This document shows, one piece after another, positions 1-7,476 of a DNA stretch of 9,972 bases; within the stretch, counting starts at the first letter, position 1, and each line of letters begins with the position of its first letter. The position numbers and the translations under genes were made by a program. The stretch spans positions 1 through 9,972 of the forward strand of contig JAURQA010000166.1 of NCBI GenBank assembly GCA_030836345.1, read 5' to 3'. Under the pieces are notes generated by a model that saw only the letters and a program-made list of their open reading frames with translations, had not been told where the DNA came from and made no database searches. The DNA is from Bacteroidota bacterium (GTDB taxonomy: Bacteria > Bacteroidota > Bacteroidia > NS11-12g > UBA955).

Positions 1-269
1 AAGGGCTCGGCATCTATTCGTATGGCTTCACCCGCACCTATACTTAATGCCTTACGAATCGCCGCATCTGAGGAGGAAGTTCCAACATGACACACGGTTA
101 CCGTACCGCCATTTGCTTCGGCTATTTCCAATCCTTTGGTTAAGGCTAATTCATCGTAAGGGTTCACAATAAAGGTAACTCCATCCGTATTAAATTTGGT
201 ATCATTATCCGTAAAGGCAATTTTCGTAGTGGTGTCTGGTACAACACTCATACAAACTAATATCTTCAT
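1..269 (-). CDS. etfB: Electron transfer flavoprotein subunit beta, N-terminal part (cut by window edge)
   Basis: Reading leftward from an ATG at 269-267, 89 codons are visible before the window ends, so the C-terminal two thirds or so are missing. The protein begins MKILVCMSVVPDTTTKI and continues through a VNPYDELAL segment and a KALSIGAGEAIRI segment. This is the typical N-terminus of the beta subunit of electron transfer flavoprotein, an alpha/beta nucleotide-binding fold that holds AMP while the alpha subunit carries the FAD. With EtfA it takes electrons from acyl-CoA dehydrogenases and passes them to the quinone pool in the cytoplasm. A perfect TAnnTTTG promoter element lies 21 bp upstream. 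The partner etfA usually follows directly, but lies outside the window. Recognition is by remembered family sequence, not by a search. Confidence 0.9.
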   Translation of the reverse strand, partial: MKILVCMSVVPDTTTKIAFTDNDTKFNTDGVTFIVNPYDELALTKGLEIAEANGGTVTVCHVGTSSSDAAIRKALSIGAGEAIRIDAEP

Positions 270-290
270 ATCAATGTAATTTACTTGGTG

Positions 291-298
291 CAAAAGTA
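291..298 (-). promoter_or_regulatory. Bacteroidota -7 promoter element for etfB
   Basis: On the minus strand the bases read TACTTTTG, a perfect match to the Bacteroidota consensus TAnnTTTG. The last base lies 21 bp before the etfB ATG, giving a predicted leader of roughly 15-20 nt. No clear -33 element was found. The 83-bp gap between the zip gene and etfB therefore probably separates two transcription units, although read-through from zip cannot be excluded. Confidence 0.6.
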
Positions 299-352
299 GC
301 CATTTTTACGCTAAAAGACGGGCTGAAAAGATTAATTTTTCGGGTAAAAAGT

Positions 353-1183
353 TTAACTCAAGCCCACATCAAGAGCCATCATAATCACAAAACCTATAAT
401 AAGAGCCAAGGTAGCCTTATCGGTATGGCCTCGTCTTTGCGATTCTGGAATAACCTCTTCAACCACAACATAAATCATAGCACCTGCAGCAAAAGCAAGG
501 GCATAGGGCAAAATAGGCTTTGCAATCATCACCAATGCTACTCCAAAAACAGCAGCAATGGGCTCTACCGCTCCACTTAATTGACCCCAGGTAAATGATT
601 TCCACCGACTTAAACCGCTCCTCCTTAAAGGAATTGCGACAGCCAATCCTTCGGGTAAATCTTGTATTCCAATTCCTATAGCAAGAGCTATAGCTCCTCC
701 CAAATCAGCTCCAGGAATCCCTTCAGCCACTGCACCAAACGCAACCCCTATGGCTAATCCCTCTGGGATATTATGCAGTGTGATGGCTAAAACCAAGAGT
801 ACCGTTTTATTCCAATCTGTTTTTACACCTTCCGCACTGGAAATGGGGGCGTTTAAATGCAAATGGGGTAAATATTGATCGATTACAAAAAGAAAAAGAG
901 CTCCTCCTACAAAACCTATGGCCACCGGAACCCAAGACCATGCTTGCGTCCAACTATCTATAGACATCTCGAGTGCGGGACTAAGAAGACTCCAAAAACT
1001 TGCGGCAAGCATGACCCCTCCCGTAAATCCCAAAAGAGAATCCATAACAGAATCGGGCACGTCGTTCTTTATTAAAAAGACCACAGCAGCACCTAAAGCA
1101 GTAATAAACCAAGTAAACAAGGCGGCAAGGCCTCCTTGCATAATTGGATGCAAACTACTTAGCCAATCAATAAGCCATTCCAT
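353..1183 (-). CDS. ZIP family divalent metal transporter, GufA subfamily
   Basis: This 276-residue inner-membrane protein has about eight hydrophobic segments and should carry zinc or related divalent cations into the cytoplasm. The binuclear metal site known from the Bordetella bronchiseptica ZIP structure is conserved: His137, Asn138 and Glu141 in HNIPEG (segment 4), Gln174, Asp175 and Glu178 in QDLPEG (segment 5), Glu207 in segment 6, and probably Met58 in segment 2. The loop before segment 4 has HLHL, a plausible metal-binding patch. The QD pair in segment 5 points to the GufA branch rather than ZupT. The start is supported because family members begin just before a similar LHPxxQ stretch. 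A perfect TAnnTTTG element ends four bases before the ATG, so the mRNA may be leaderless. It is divergent from the lipoprotein gene. The exact metal is not predictable from sequence. Confidence 0.9.
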   Translation of the reverse strand: MEWLIDWLSSLHPIMQGGLAALFTWFITALGAAVVFLIKNDVPDSVMDSLLGFTGGVMLAASFWSLLSPALEMSIDSWTQAWSWVPVAIGFVGGALFLFVIDQYLPHLHLNAPISSAEGVKTDWNKTVLLVLAITLHNIPEGLAIGVAFGAVAEGIPGADLGGAIALAIGIGIQDLPEGLAVAIPLRRSGLSRWKSFTWGQLSGAVEPIAAVFGVALVMIAKPILPYALAFAAGAMIYVVVEEVIPESQRRGHTDKATLALIIGFVIMMALDVGLS

Positions 1184-1187
1184 TAGG

Positions 1188-1195
1188 CAAAGTTA
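1188..1195 (-). promoter_or_regulatory. -7 promoter element of the ZIP gene, almost touching the start codon
   Basis: The minus strand reads TAACTTTG, then CCTA, then the ATG. Transcription normally starts a few bases after this element, so the transcript would begin at or within about two bases of the AUG. No convincing -33 TTTG was seen, and no Zur-like palindrome stands out in the 115-bp intergenic space. Confidence 0.55.
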
Positions 1196-1285
1196 GAAAA
1201 AAATGACCTACCAGCCTTAATGAACCCTACTATTTTAATAATTGCCTTATTTATGCCAAGCATGCTCAAATCTAATTTACTTAAT

Positions 1286-1293
1286 TACCTTTG
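1286..1293 (+). promoter_or_regulatory. -7 promoter element of the lipoprotein-sugar transferase unit
   Basis: TACCTTTG is a perfect TAnnTTTG match and ends five bases before the ATG at 1299, again predicting a leaderless or nearly leaderless mRNA. Its position argues against the longer reading frame that opens at 1242, because the 1242 start lies upstream of the promoter. A -33 element is not obvious. Confidence 0.55.
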
Positions 1294-1298
1294 TGTCC

Positions 1299-2186
1299 AT
1301 GTTTCGTTATGCCTTTATTTGTAGCTTAGCACTCCTGTCGCTGAACAGTTGTGATCGCGAAAAAGAAGCGCTTCCTGCATACCTTCATTTAGATTCTTTT
1401 GCCTTAAAAACTGAATCCTTTCAGGGAAATAATATTCACTTATTAAAAGGAGTTCAAGTTTTAGTCAATAATAGATTCATGGGCTCATTTCCCCTTCCCT
1501 GCGATATTCCTGTAATAGTTGAGGGAGAAGCCAAAGTTCAAATCCAAGCAATGGTTTTAGAAAATGGAAGTGCATCGGTTTTTAAACCTTTTGTAAATAC
1601 GACCATTTTAGATACTACCTTAAACTTTTCGCCCTTAAAAACAACCTCAATAAGCTCCATTCCTATTAAATACAGGACCAATGCCGAAGTGGTATGGGTG
1701 GAAGATTTTGAGGATTTAGGAAGTACGCTCATTCCAAATGCAGGAAATAATGCCTTAGATACGCAATATATCACCAAAACAGATTTCTCTTTGGAAGGAA
1801 AATTCAACCATACGACCAATGCATTGTATAGCAGAATACAAGCCACCGACTCGTTTAAATATTACGATTTGCGAAGTTTCTCCTACTTCAGTGGTTTCCC
1901 TATTAATGGAACGGCTATTATGATGGAATTTGATGTAAAAGGCTCAGATGTAGTGCAATTAGGGCTCCAAAGAAAGTCAAGCACCGGCGAAGAATACGTT
2001 CCCTATATAGAGGTATACCCTTCTCCAGATAAATGGAAACGCTTTTATGTGAATCTTGCCTATGAAATTGCGGGGCAGCCTGCAAGTAATGAATATCGTT
2101 TTGTATACACGGTTTATCGCCAAAAAGACAATCCCCGTGTGGCAGAAATTTATTTAGATAATATCCGATTAACCTATTTGAAGTAG
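1299..2186 (+). CDS. Putative lipoprotein with C-terminal beta-sandwich-like region, function unknown
   Basis: I do not recognise a named family. The frame is open from 1242, but the ATG at 1299 is chosen because it starts a clean lipoprotein signal (MFRYAFICSLALLSLNSC: basic residue, hydrophobic core, lipobox LNSC with Cys18) and because the promoter lies at 1286-1293. The mature protein would be about 278 residues. The residues after the cysteine are DREKE, a charged stretch that could direct surface display as in other Bacteroidota. From about residue 135 the sequence is rich in alternating beta pattern, begins WVEDFED and ends with AEIYLDNIRL, which resembles jelly-roll or carbohydrate-binding-like modules; this is an impression only. 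The stop is TAG, and the sugar transferase starts 14 bp later, so the two are probably cotranscribed. A role connected with surface polysaccharide is inferred from that neighbour alone. Confidence 0.75.
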   Translation: MFRYAFICSLALLSLNSCDREKEALPAYLHLDSFALKTESFQGNNIHLLKGVQVLVNNRFMGSFPLPCDIPVIVEGEAKVQIQAMVLENGSASVFKPFVNTTILDTTLNFSPLKTTSISSIPIKYRTNAEVVWVEDFEDLGSTLIPNAGNNALDTQYITKTDFSLEGKFNHTTNALYSRIQATDSFKYYDLRSFSYFSGFPINGTAIMMEFDVKGSDVVQLGLQRKSSTGEEYVPYIEVYPSPDKWKRFYVNLAYEIAGQPASNEYRFVYTVYRQKDNPRVAEIYLDNIRLTYLK

Positions 2187-2200
2187 ATTTGCTTCGAAGT

Positions 2201-3613
2201 ATGAATAAGATAAAGCAGCTTGGCCTGTATATATGTTTTGACTTTATTGCCTCTGCAGGGGCATGGTTAGCGTTTAATCAGTTTAGGAAAACCTTTATTG
2301 AAGCCGCTAAGCACGGGTATGACATACCCGTTGTTTTTGATGCCAAGCTTATTTTAACCTTACTCTAGATCCCCACTTTTTGGCTTATTGTTTATGCTGC
2401 ATCAGGTTTTTACCAAAATATTTTTAGAAGAAGCAGACTCAGAGATACTCAAAATACCTTTTTAACATCTGGTTTTGGAGTTCTGGTATTGTTCTTCTCC
2501 ATATTTTTAGATGATAGTGTTGCCAACTATTCAGACTATTACTACTCTCTTTTTGGATATTTTTTCTTGCATTTTTTCGTGACCTTATTCTTTCGGGTAA
2601 TTATAAGCACGGGAACCATTCGAAAAATACAGCGAAGGGAATGGGGCTATGAAAGTGTGCTAATTGGAAGTGGAAAAAATGCGCACAAGCTTTATCACGA
2701 ATTGCAAAACGCCAAAAAATCAGAGGGCTTTGACCTCAAAGGATTTTTAACGGAGGATGAAAATCCGGAGGCCACTTTAAATGGCTTGCCAAACTTAGGT
2801 CACTGGAAAAACATAGCTGCTGTTATTGAAGATTTAAACATTAAAGATGTCATTCTTTGCATGGATGAAGAGTACCATACCCGGGTAATGGAAACCGTAG
2901 ATGTCATTCAAAACCAAAATGTAAAGCTAAAAATCATGCCCGATAGCTATGGGATGGTGATGGGAATGGTTAAAATGAATAATATCTTGGGTGCCATGCT
3001 GGTGGAAGTGGATTTTGAAGTTATGCCCCAGTGGCAAAAAACCATCAAACGCAGCTTTGATCTGCTGTCCTCTGCTGTGGCTTTACTAATGCTTTCTCCC
3101 CTCTTCTTATTGCTGGCCATTTGGGTTAAACTAGATTCCAAAGGCCGTGTGTTCTTTACCCAAGAGCGCATTGGATTTCAAGGAAAACCTTTTCAAATCA
3201 TCAAATTCCGAAGCATGCGCTCGGATGCCGAAACAAAAGGCCCTCAATTGAGTAGTGAGCATGATGACCGCCGCACAAAGGCAGGAATTTTTCTGCGCAA
3301 AACACGCTTGGATGAATTGCCCCAATTCTGGAATGTACTTGTGGGCGACATGAGCATTGTGGGACCGAGACCGGAGCGACAGTTCTTTATAGATCAAATT
3401 GTACAAAAAGCACCTATTTATACCCGTTTGCATAGAATTAAACCCGGCATTACCAGCTGGGGACAGGTAAAATTTGGCTATGCCAGCAATGTAAACGAGA
3501 TGGTGGAACGCATGAAATACGATATCCTCTATCTCGAGAATATGAGCTTGGGCTTAGATGTTAAAATTTGCATCTATACTGCACTCATTATGATTCAAGG
3601 AAGGGGTAAATAA
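2201..3613 (+). pseudogene. Polyprenyl glycosylphosphotransferase (WcaJ-like sugar transferase) interrupted by in-frame TAG at 2366-2368
   Basis: The enzyme moves a sugar phosphate from a nucleotide sugar to undecaprenyl phosphate in the inner membrane, starting synthesis of an exopolysaccharide or capsule unit. Reading from the ATG at 2201 gives 470 codons, the normal length, but codon 56 is TAG. Hydrophobic segments lie at about 7-27, 51-72, 84-103 and 115-136 (numbered through the TAG), followed by a Rossmann-like domain (VLIGSGKNA near 153) and the catalytic domain with KRSFDL (283), KFRSM (335), DELPQFWN (371), GDMSIVGPRPE (382) and KPGIT (414). All key catalytic motifs are intact. The frame is open on both sides of the TAG and hydrophobic there, so a single substitution (for example TTG to TAG) explains it. 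After the TAG the first in-frame start-like codon is TTG at 2489, which would begin inside a membrane segment. The defect may be a real null allele or a sequencing error. Confidence 0.85.
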
Positions 3614-3668
3614 ATTACATTCCCCAGTCTTGTTAAGGCATGCTCTTTTGCTCCAAGTCTAATACCTT

Positions 3669-6476
3669 TTAAAGTTCAGCCTTAAGGAACCGAGCAGTAT
3701 GTCCTTTTGTTTTAGCTACCTGTTCTGGAGTGCCTTTGGCAATAATCTCGCCTCCTCCATCTCCGCCTTCTGGGCCTACATCAATTACCCAATCGGCTAC
3801 CTTAATTACGTCCATGTTATGTTCAATAACAATGACTGTATTGCCCTTATCTGCTAAGGATTGAAGTACTTTTAGCAATTGTTGAATATCGTGAAAATGT
3901 AATCCCGTAGTGGGTTCATCCAGAATATATACAGTGTTTCCTGTGTCTCGTTTGCTTAACTCGGTGCTTAATTTTACCCTTTGGGCCTCTCCACCGCTAA
4001 TGGTAGTGCTGCTTTGGCCTAGGGTTAAATATCCCAAACCTACATCGAGCAGAGTAATTAACTTGCGGTGTATAAAATGGATGGGCTCAAAAAATGCAAC
4101 GGCTTGTTCAATGGTCATTTCTAAAACATCGTAGATGCTTTTTCCTTTGTATCGCACCTCTAGCGTTTCTCTATTGTATCTTTTTCCTTGACATCCATCG
4201 CAAAGCACCTCTACATTAGGCAAAAAGTTCATTTCAATGACTTTTCGACCACCCCCTCTACAGCTTTCACACCGCCCTCCTTTTACATTAAAACTAAACC
4301 TTCCAGGCTTATATCCGCGTATTTTAGATTCTGGAAGTCCCGCAAAAAGCGTTCGTATATCGGTAAAAACACCCACATATGTGGCTGGATTACTCCTTGG
4401 CGTACGGCCAATGGGAGATTGATCAATCTTTATAATCTTATCTACCATCTCTATCCCTTTGGCCGTCTTGTATGGCAAGGGTCTGTAATGGCTTCTGTTT
4501 ATATGGTTGTGCAGGATTGGATGCAGGGTTTGATTGATTAGGGAAGATTTTCCACTGCCACTCACCCCAGTCACACAGGTAAATATTCCTAAGGGTAATT
4601 CCAATTTAACATCTTTTAAATTATTACCCTTGCAACCCGTCAATACAATTTTATTTTTTCTTGGCTTGCGTCTTTTTTTAGGGGTAGGAATGCTTAATTC
4701 TCCTGCTAAATATTGAGCAGTAACTGTTTTATATTCCTTAAAGGCTTGCAAATTTCCCTTGGCAACAATCTCCCCTCCATGCCTTCCGGCACCTGGACCT
4801 ATTTCCACCAAAAAATCACTTTCCAACATCATATCCCTATCATGCTCAACCACGATGACGGTATTTCCTGTGTCGCGCCGTTCCTTTAAACTATTTATTA
4901 ATCGTTCATTATCTCTCTGGTGTAAGCCAATGCTTGGCTCATCCAATATGTATAAAACATTTTGCAAACGGCTTCCAATTTGCGTGGCTAAGCGTATGCG
5001 CTGCGCTTCTCCTCCACTTAATATGCCCGCCGGTGAGTTTAGTGATAAGTAATGAAGGCCAACGCCTATTAAGAACTCCACACGGGTAATTATTTCTTTT
5101 AAAAGATCAGTAGCAATAATGGCTTGCCTTTCTGAGAACTGTTTAGGAGCGGATTTTAGCCATTCATACGCCGACTCAATGCTCATATTTCCTATTTCGG
5201 AAATGTTTTTACCCGCTATTTTAAAATTTAGAGACTCTTTTCGCAAGCGGGCTCCTCGGCAAGTTTCACAAATGGTGTTATGCATAAACTCCTCGGCCCA
5301 GGCTCTCATTTTATCATCCTGTGACTCGTAATAACTTTGCGAAACAATATGAAGCACGCCCTTAAAGTTTGCCAGATAAGATGATTTTTTGCCATCTGGT
5401 CGGGTGCTAAATACTTCAATGCTCTCTTCGCATCCATTTAAAATTCGATTTAAATTTTCCTCGCTTAATTTTTCCAATGGATGGGCCAATGAAAACCCAT
5501 ATTGTTTAGCTAAGGCCCTAAGTAAAGTAAAGGTATGGTTATCCCTAAGCTCGCCCACGGGCACGATGCCACCTTTGTTAATGCTCAATTTTTTATTGGG
5601 CATAATATATTCCTCGTTAATGGTTGCTGTTAAGCCCAAGCCTTCGCAGGTTTGGCAATACCCTTGCGGCGAGTTAAAACTAAATGAATTGGGTTGAGGA
5701 TCTTCATAACTCAAGTTATTTTCTGGATCCATAAAATATTTACTGTAGGGAATGACCGCATTCTTATGCAGCAGGTAGAAGGTGCCTTCTCCCAACTTAA
5801 GAGCCAATTGCAAGCTTTTTTCTAAACGGGCTTTTTTATCATTAACCGTTAAGCGATCAACCACCAGTTCAATATTATGCGTTTTGTATCGGTCTAATTT
5901 TAAGCCAGATACAATTTCCGTTAATTCTCCATTGATACGAACCAATTCATACCCCTTTTTTCTCCAATACTCAAAAAGTTCGCGATAATGTCCCTTCCGG
6001 CTTTTTACTAAAGGTGCAAGAATGGTAATTTTTTCTCCTTGAAAATTAGAAGTCACATGATCAAAAATTTCCTGAGGGAGCATTTTCCTCATTTTTTTTC
6101 CACTAATATGGGAATAAGCCTCTCCTGCTCTTGCATATAAGAGCCGAAGAAAATCATATACCTCAGTTATGGTACCCACAGTGCTTCTAGGGTTTTTACT
6201 AACGGTCTTCTGTTCTATTGAAATAACCGGGCTCAAACCATTAATCTTTTCCACCTCGGGCCGTTTCATATCGCCAATAAACTGGCGTGCATAGGCACTA
6301 AAACTCTCTAAATATCTTCGCTGACCTTCGGCAAATATGGTATCAAAGGCAAGGCTACTTTTGCCACTGCCACTAATTCCTGTAAAAACAATCAGTTTAT
6401 CCTTGGGAATGTCTAGATCTACATTCTTTAAATTATGCTCTTCAGCACCTATAATTTCAATAATTTTTTGACTCAA
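3669..6476 (-). CDS. uvrA: Excinuclease ABC subunit A (UvrA)
   Basis: UvrA finds bulky DNA lesions and loads UvrB in nucleotide excision repair in the cytoplasm. From the chosen start the protein has 935 residues, normal for the family. It shows two ATPase heads: Walker A GISGSGKSS (33-41) and GVSGSGKSS (637-645), signatures LSGGEAQ (486) and ISGGEAQ (826), and LDEPS/LDEPT Walker B regions. Cysteine pairs lie at 274/277 and 403/406 in the first head. The second head carries the lesion-binding zinc module C-X2-C-X19-C-X2-C at 736-762. The frame is open to a TTG at 6503, but that TTG is the end of a perfect promoter element, so it cannot be the start. I place the start at the TTG at 6476-6474, preceded six bases upstream by the Shine-Dalgarno-like GAGAGAGG; the protein then begins (M)SQKIIEIIGAEEHNLKN. 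It converges on the sugar transferase with 55 bp between them and no clear terminator. Confidence 0.95.
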   Translation of the reverse strand: MSQKIIEIIGAEEHNLKNVDLDIPKDKLIVFTGISGSGKSSLAFDTIFAEGQRRYLESFSAYARQFIGDMKRPEVEKINGLSPVISIEQKTVSKNPRSTVGTITEVYDFLRLLYARAGEAYSHISGKKMRKMLPQEIFDHVTSNFQGEKITILAPLVKSRKGHYRELFEYWRKKGYELVRINGELTEIVSGLKLDRYKTHNIELVVDRLTVNDKKARLEKSLQLALKLGEGTFYLLHKNAVIPYSKYFMDPENNLSYEDPQPNSFSFNSPQGYCQTCEGLGLTATINEEYIMPNKKLSINKGGIVPVGELRDNHTFTLLRALAKQYGFSLAHPLEKLSEENLNRILNGCEESIEVFSTRPDGKKSSYLANFKGVLHIVSQSYYESQDDKMRAWAEEFMHNTICETCRGARLRKESLNFKIAGKNISEIGNMSIESAYEWLKSAPKQFSERQAIIATDLLKEIITRVEFLIGVGLHYLSLNSPAGILSGGEAQRIRLATQIGSRLQNVLYILDEPSIGLHQRDNERLINSLKERRDTGNTVIVVEHDRDMMLESDFLVEIGPGAGRHGGEIVAKGNLQAFKEYKTVTAQYLAGELSIPTPKKRRKPRKNKIVLTGCKGNNLKDVKLELPLGIFTCVTGVSGSGKSSLINQTLHPILHNHINRSHYRPLPYKTAKGIEMVDKIIKIDQSPIGRTPRSNPATYVGVFTDIRTLFAGLPESKIRGYKPGRFSFNVKGGRCESCRGGGRKVIEMNFLPNVEVLCDGCQGKRYNRETLEVRYKGKSIYDVLEMTIEQAVAFFEPIHFIHRKLITLLDVGLGYLTLGQSSTTISGGEAQRVKLSTELSKRDTGNTVYILDEPTTGLHFHDIQQLLKVLQSLADKGNTVIVIEHNMDVIKVADWVIDVGPEGGDGGGEIIAKGTPEQVAKTKGHTARFLKAEL

Positions 6477-6482
6477 ATTTTG

Positions 6483-6490
6483 CCTCTCTC
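6483..6490 (-). promoter_or_regulatory. Shine-Dalgarno-like site deciding the uvrA start
   Basis: The minus strand reads GAGAGAGG, followed by six bases and the TTG at 6476. Purine-rich Shine-Dalgarno sites are uncommon in Bacteroidota, so this one is notable and supports the shorter uvrA reading frame. Confidence 0.5.
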
Positions 6491-6500
6491 GTGGAATCTG

Positions 6501-6508
6501 CAAAAATA
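6501..6508 (-). promoter_or_regulatory. -7 promoter element of uvrA
   Basis: TATTTTTG on the minus strand is a perfect TAnnTTTG match. Predicted transcription start is near 6497, leaving a leader of about 20 nt before the TTG start at 6476. It lies in the 158-bp gap after smpB and indicates that uvrA can be transcribed independently of the upstream cluster. Confidence 0.55.
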
Positions 6509-6634
6509 CAATTCTTCTTGACCAATTAATACTTCTCTCTTAAAATATACCATAAAGGTTGAACAATTGTATCGTTTTGGATGTGATTTAGTTAATCTGA
6601 GGGCAAGAGTGTCCCGAAATGCATGTAGAAATAG

Positions 6635-7084
6635 CTACAAGTATTGCTTGATTTGCTTTTTAATATCTTTTTGCTTCAAATCGTCGCGTTTATCGTATAA
6701 TTTTTTTCCTTGTCCCAAACCTATTTCGAGTTTAAAAACACCTTTTTCATTTTCATGCAAACGCAGAGGAAACATGGTATATCCTTTGGTTTTGGCCTTT
6801 TGTTCGATCCGTTTTAACTCGTACCTATTGGCCAATAGCTTGCGTTTTCTCAAGGGGTCTGTATGCGCATTAAATCCAGCATTCTTATACAGGCCAATAT
6901 GCATGTTATACACCCACAGCTCTTGCTCCTCCATACGTATGTATGAATCGCCCATATTAATGTCATTATGGCGAATGGATTTTACCTCAGAACCTTTTAA
7001 AACCATCCCACAATCCAATGTAATTTCAACATGATAGTTAAAAGTAGCTTTTCGATTTTTAATATTTATCCGAGGGTTCTTCAC
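6635..7084 (-). CDS. smpB: SsrA-binding protein SmpB
   Basis: SmpB binds tmRNA and brings it to stalled ribosomes, so that trapped mRNAs are released and unfinished proteins are tagged for degradation. The 149-residue length is standard. Family landmarks are present in order: INIKNRKATFNY at the start, GMVLKGSEVKSIR (about 26-38), GDSYIRM, a region rich in Lys and Arg (DPLRKRKLLANRYELKRI), and the basic tail GKKLYDKRDDLKQKDIKK, which in the family reaches into the decoding centre. The start is GTG at 7084-7082; its bases overlap the TGA stop of the thioesterase (GTGA), so the two are probably translationally coupled. The stop is TAG. The tmRNA gene ssrA is not in this window. Confidence 0.95.
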   Translation of the reverse strand: MKNPRINIKNRKATFNYHVEITLDCGMVLKGSEVKSIRHNDINMGDSYIRMEEQELWVYNMHIGLYKNAGFNAHTDPLRKRKLLANRYELKRIEQKAKTKGYTMFPLRLHENEKGVFKLEIGLGQGKKLYDKRDDLKQKDIKKQIKQYL

Positions 7085-7473
7085 CTTAGGCTTGATTTTA
7101 ATTGTTTTATTTTTGATTTAAGCAGAACCTTTTGTCCTTGACTGCCGCTAGCAATCACTCGATCCTTTACCTTTACCTCAAAGGTACAAATGATTGTGCG
7201 ATCCTTTAATTCAGATATTTTAGATTGAATAATGACGGTTTCGCCCAATAAAGCGGGCGATTGATGTGCAATATTGAGAAATGTACCTATCCCCTCCTCA
7301 TGATCTTCTTTGCATTTTAGAACAAACTGCCTACAGCACCATTCAGCATCTCTTCCCAATGCAAATGTGGAGTAAAAAGGATGCACCACAACTGCATTAA
7401 ATTGTGCTAAATCTTCCTCAACAACTGTGTGTTCAAAGAATTCTGAGTCGCCAATGGATAGTACGTTTTTGAT
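7081..7473 (-). CDS. Hotdog-fold thioesterase family protein, start codon unclear
   Basis: The sequence matches the small hotdog thioesterases related to fluoroacetyl-CoA thioesterase: VVEEDLAQFNAVVVHPFYST, GIGTFLNIAHQSPALLGETV, then ELKDRTIICTFEVKVKDRVIASGSQGQ. Such proteins hydrolyse acyl-CoA thioesters, but the substrate here is unknown. The domain clearly begins upstream of the first ordinary start codons (GTG at 7389 and 7386), which would delete the first strand. Between the ytxJ stop (7479-7477) and 7389 no ATG, GTG or TTG exists in frame. The best-placed codon is ATC at 7473, followed by AAA AAC; one base change from ATG would make it a normal start. I give that coordinate, with 7389 as the conventional fallback. 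The gene overlaps smpB by four bases and follows ytxJ at once. A rare ATC/ATT start, a sequence error and a decayed start are all possible. Confidence 0.65.
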   Translation of the reverse strand: MKNVLSIGDSEFFEHTVVEEDLAQFNAVVVHPFYSTFALGRDAEWCCRQFVLKCKEDHEEGIGTFLNIAHQSPALLGETVIIQSKISELKDRTIICTFEVKVKDRVIASGSQGQKVLLKSKIKQLKSSLR

Positions 7474-7476
7474 AGA

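Noticed and set aside
1259..1266. Palindrome AGCATGCT in the intergenic region between the ZIP gene and the lipoprotein gene as a metal-regulator operator.
   Set aside because: It is too short for a Zur or Fur box and palindromes of this size are common by chance.
1242..1298. Longer start for the lipoprotein at ATG 1242.
   Set aside because: It lies upstream of the promoter element at 1286-1293 and would put 19 residues before the signal peptide that starts cleanly at 1299.
3614..3668. Bidirectional terminator between the convergent sugar transferase and uvrA genes.
   Set aside because: Only weak or distant complementarity (TTAAGGC with GCCTTAA about 40 bases apart) and no stem followed by a T-tract was found.
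6620..6640. Hairpin TGTAG/CTACA overlapping the smpB stop codon.
   Set aside because: The stem is only 5 bp, it overlaps the stop codon and no U-tract follows, so it is not a credible terminator.
6567..7034. 155-codon open frame on the plus strand opposite smpB.
   Set aside because: It is antisense to a clear smpB, has a biased cysteine- and serine-rich composition and no recognisable domain or upstream promoter element.
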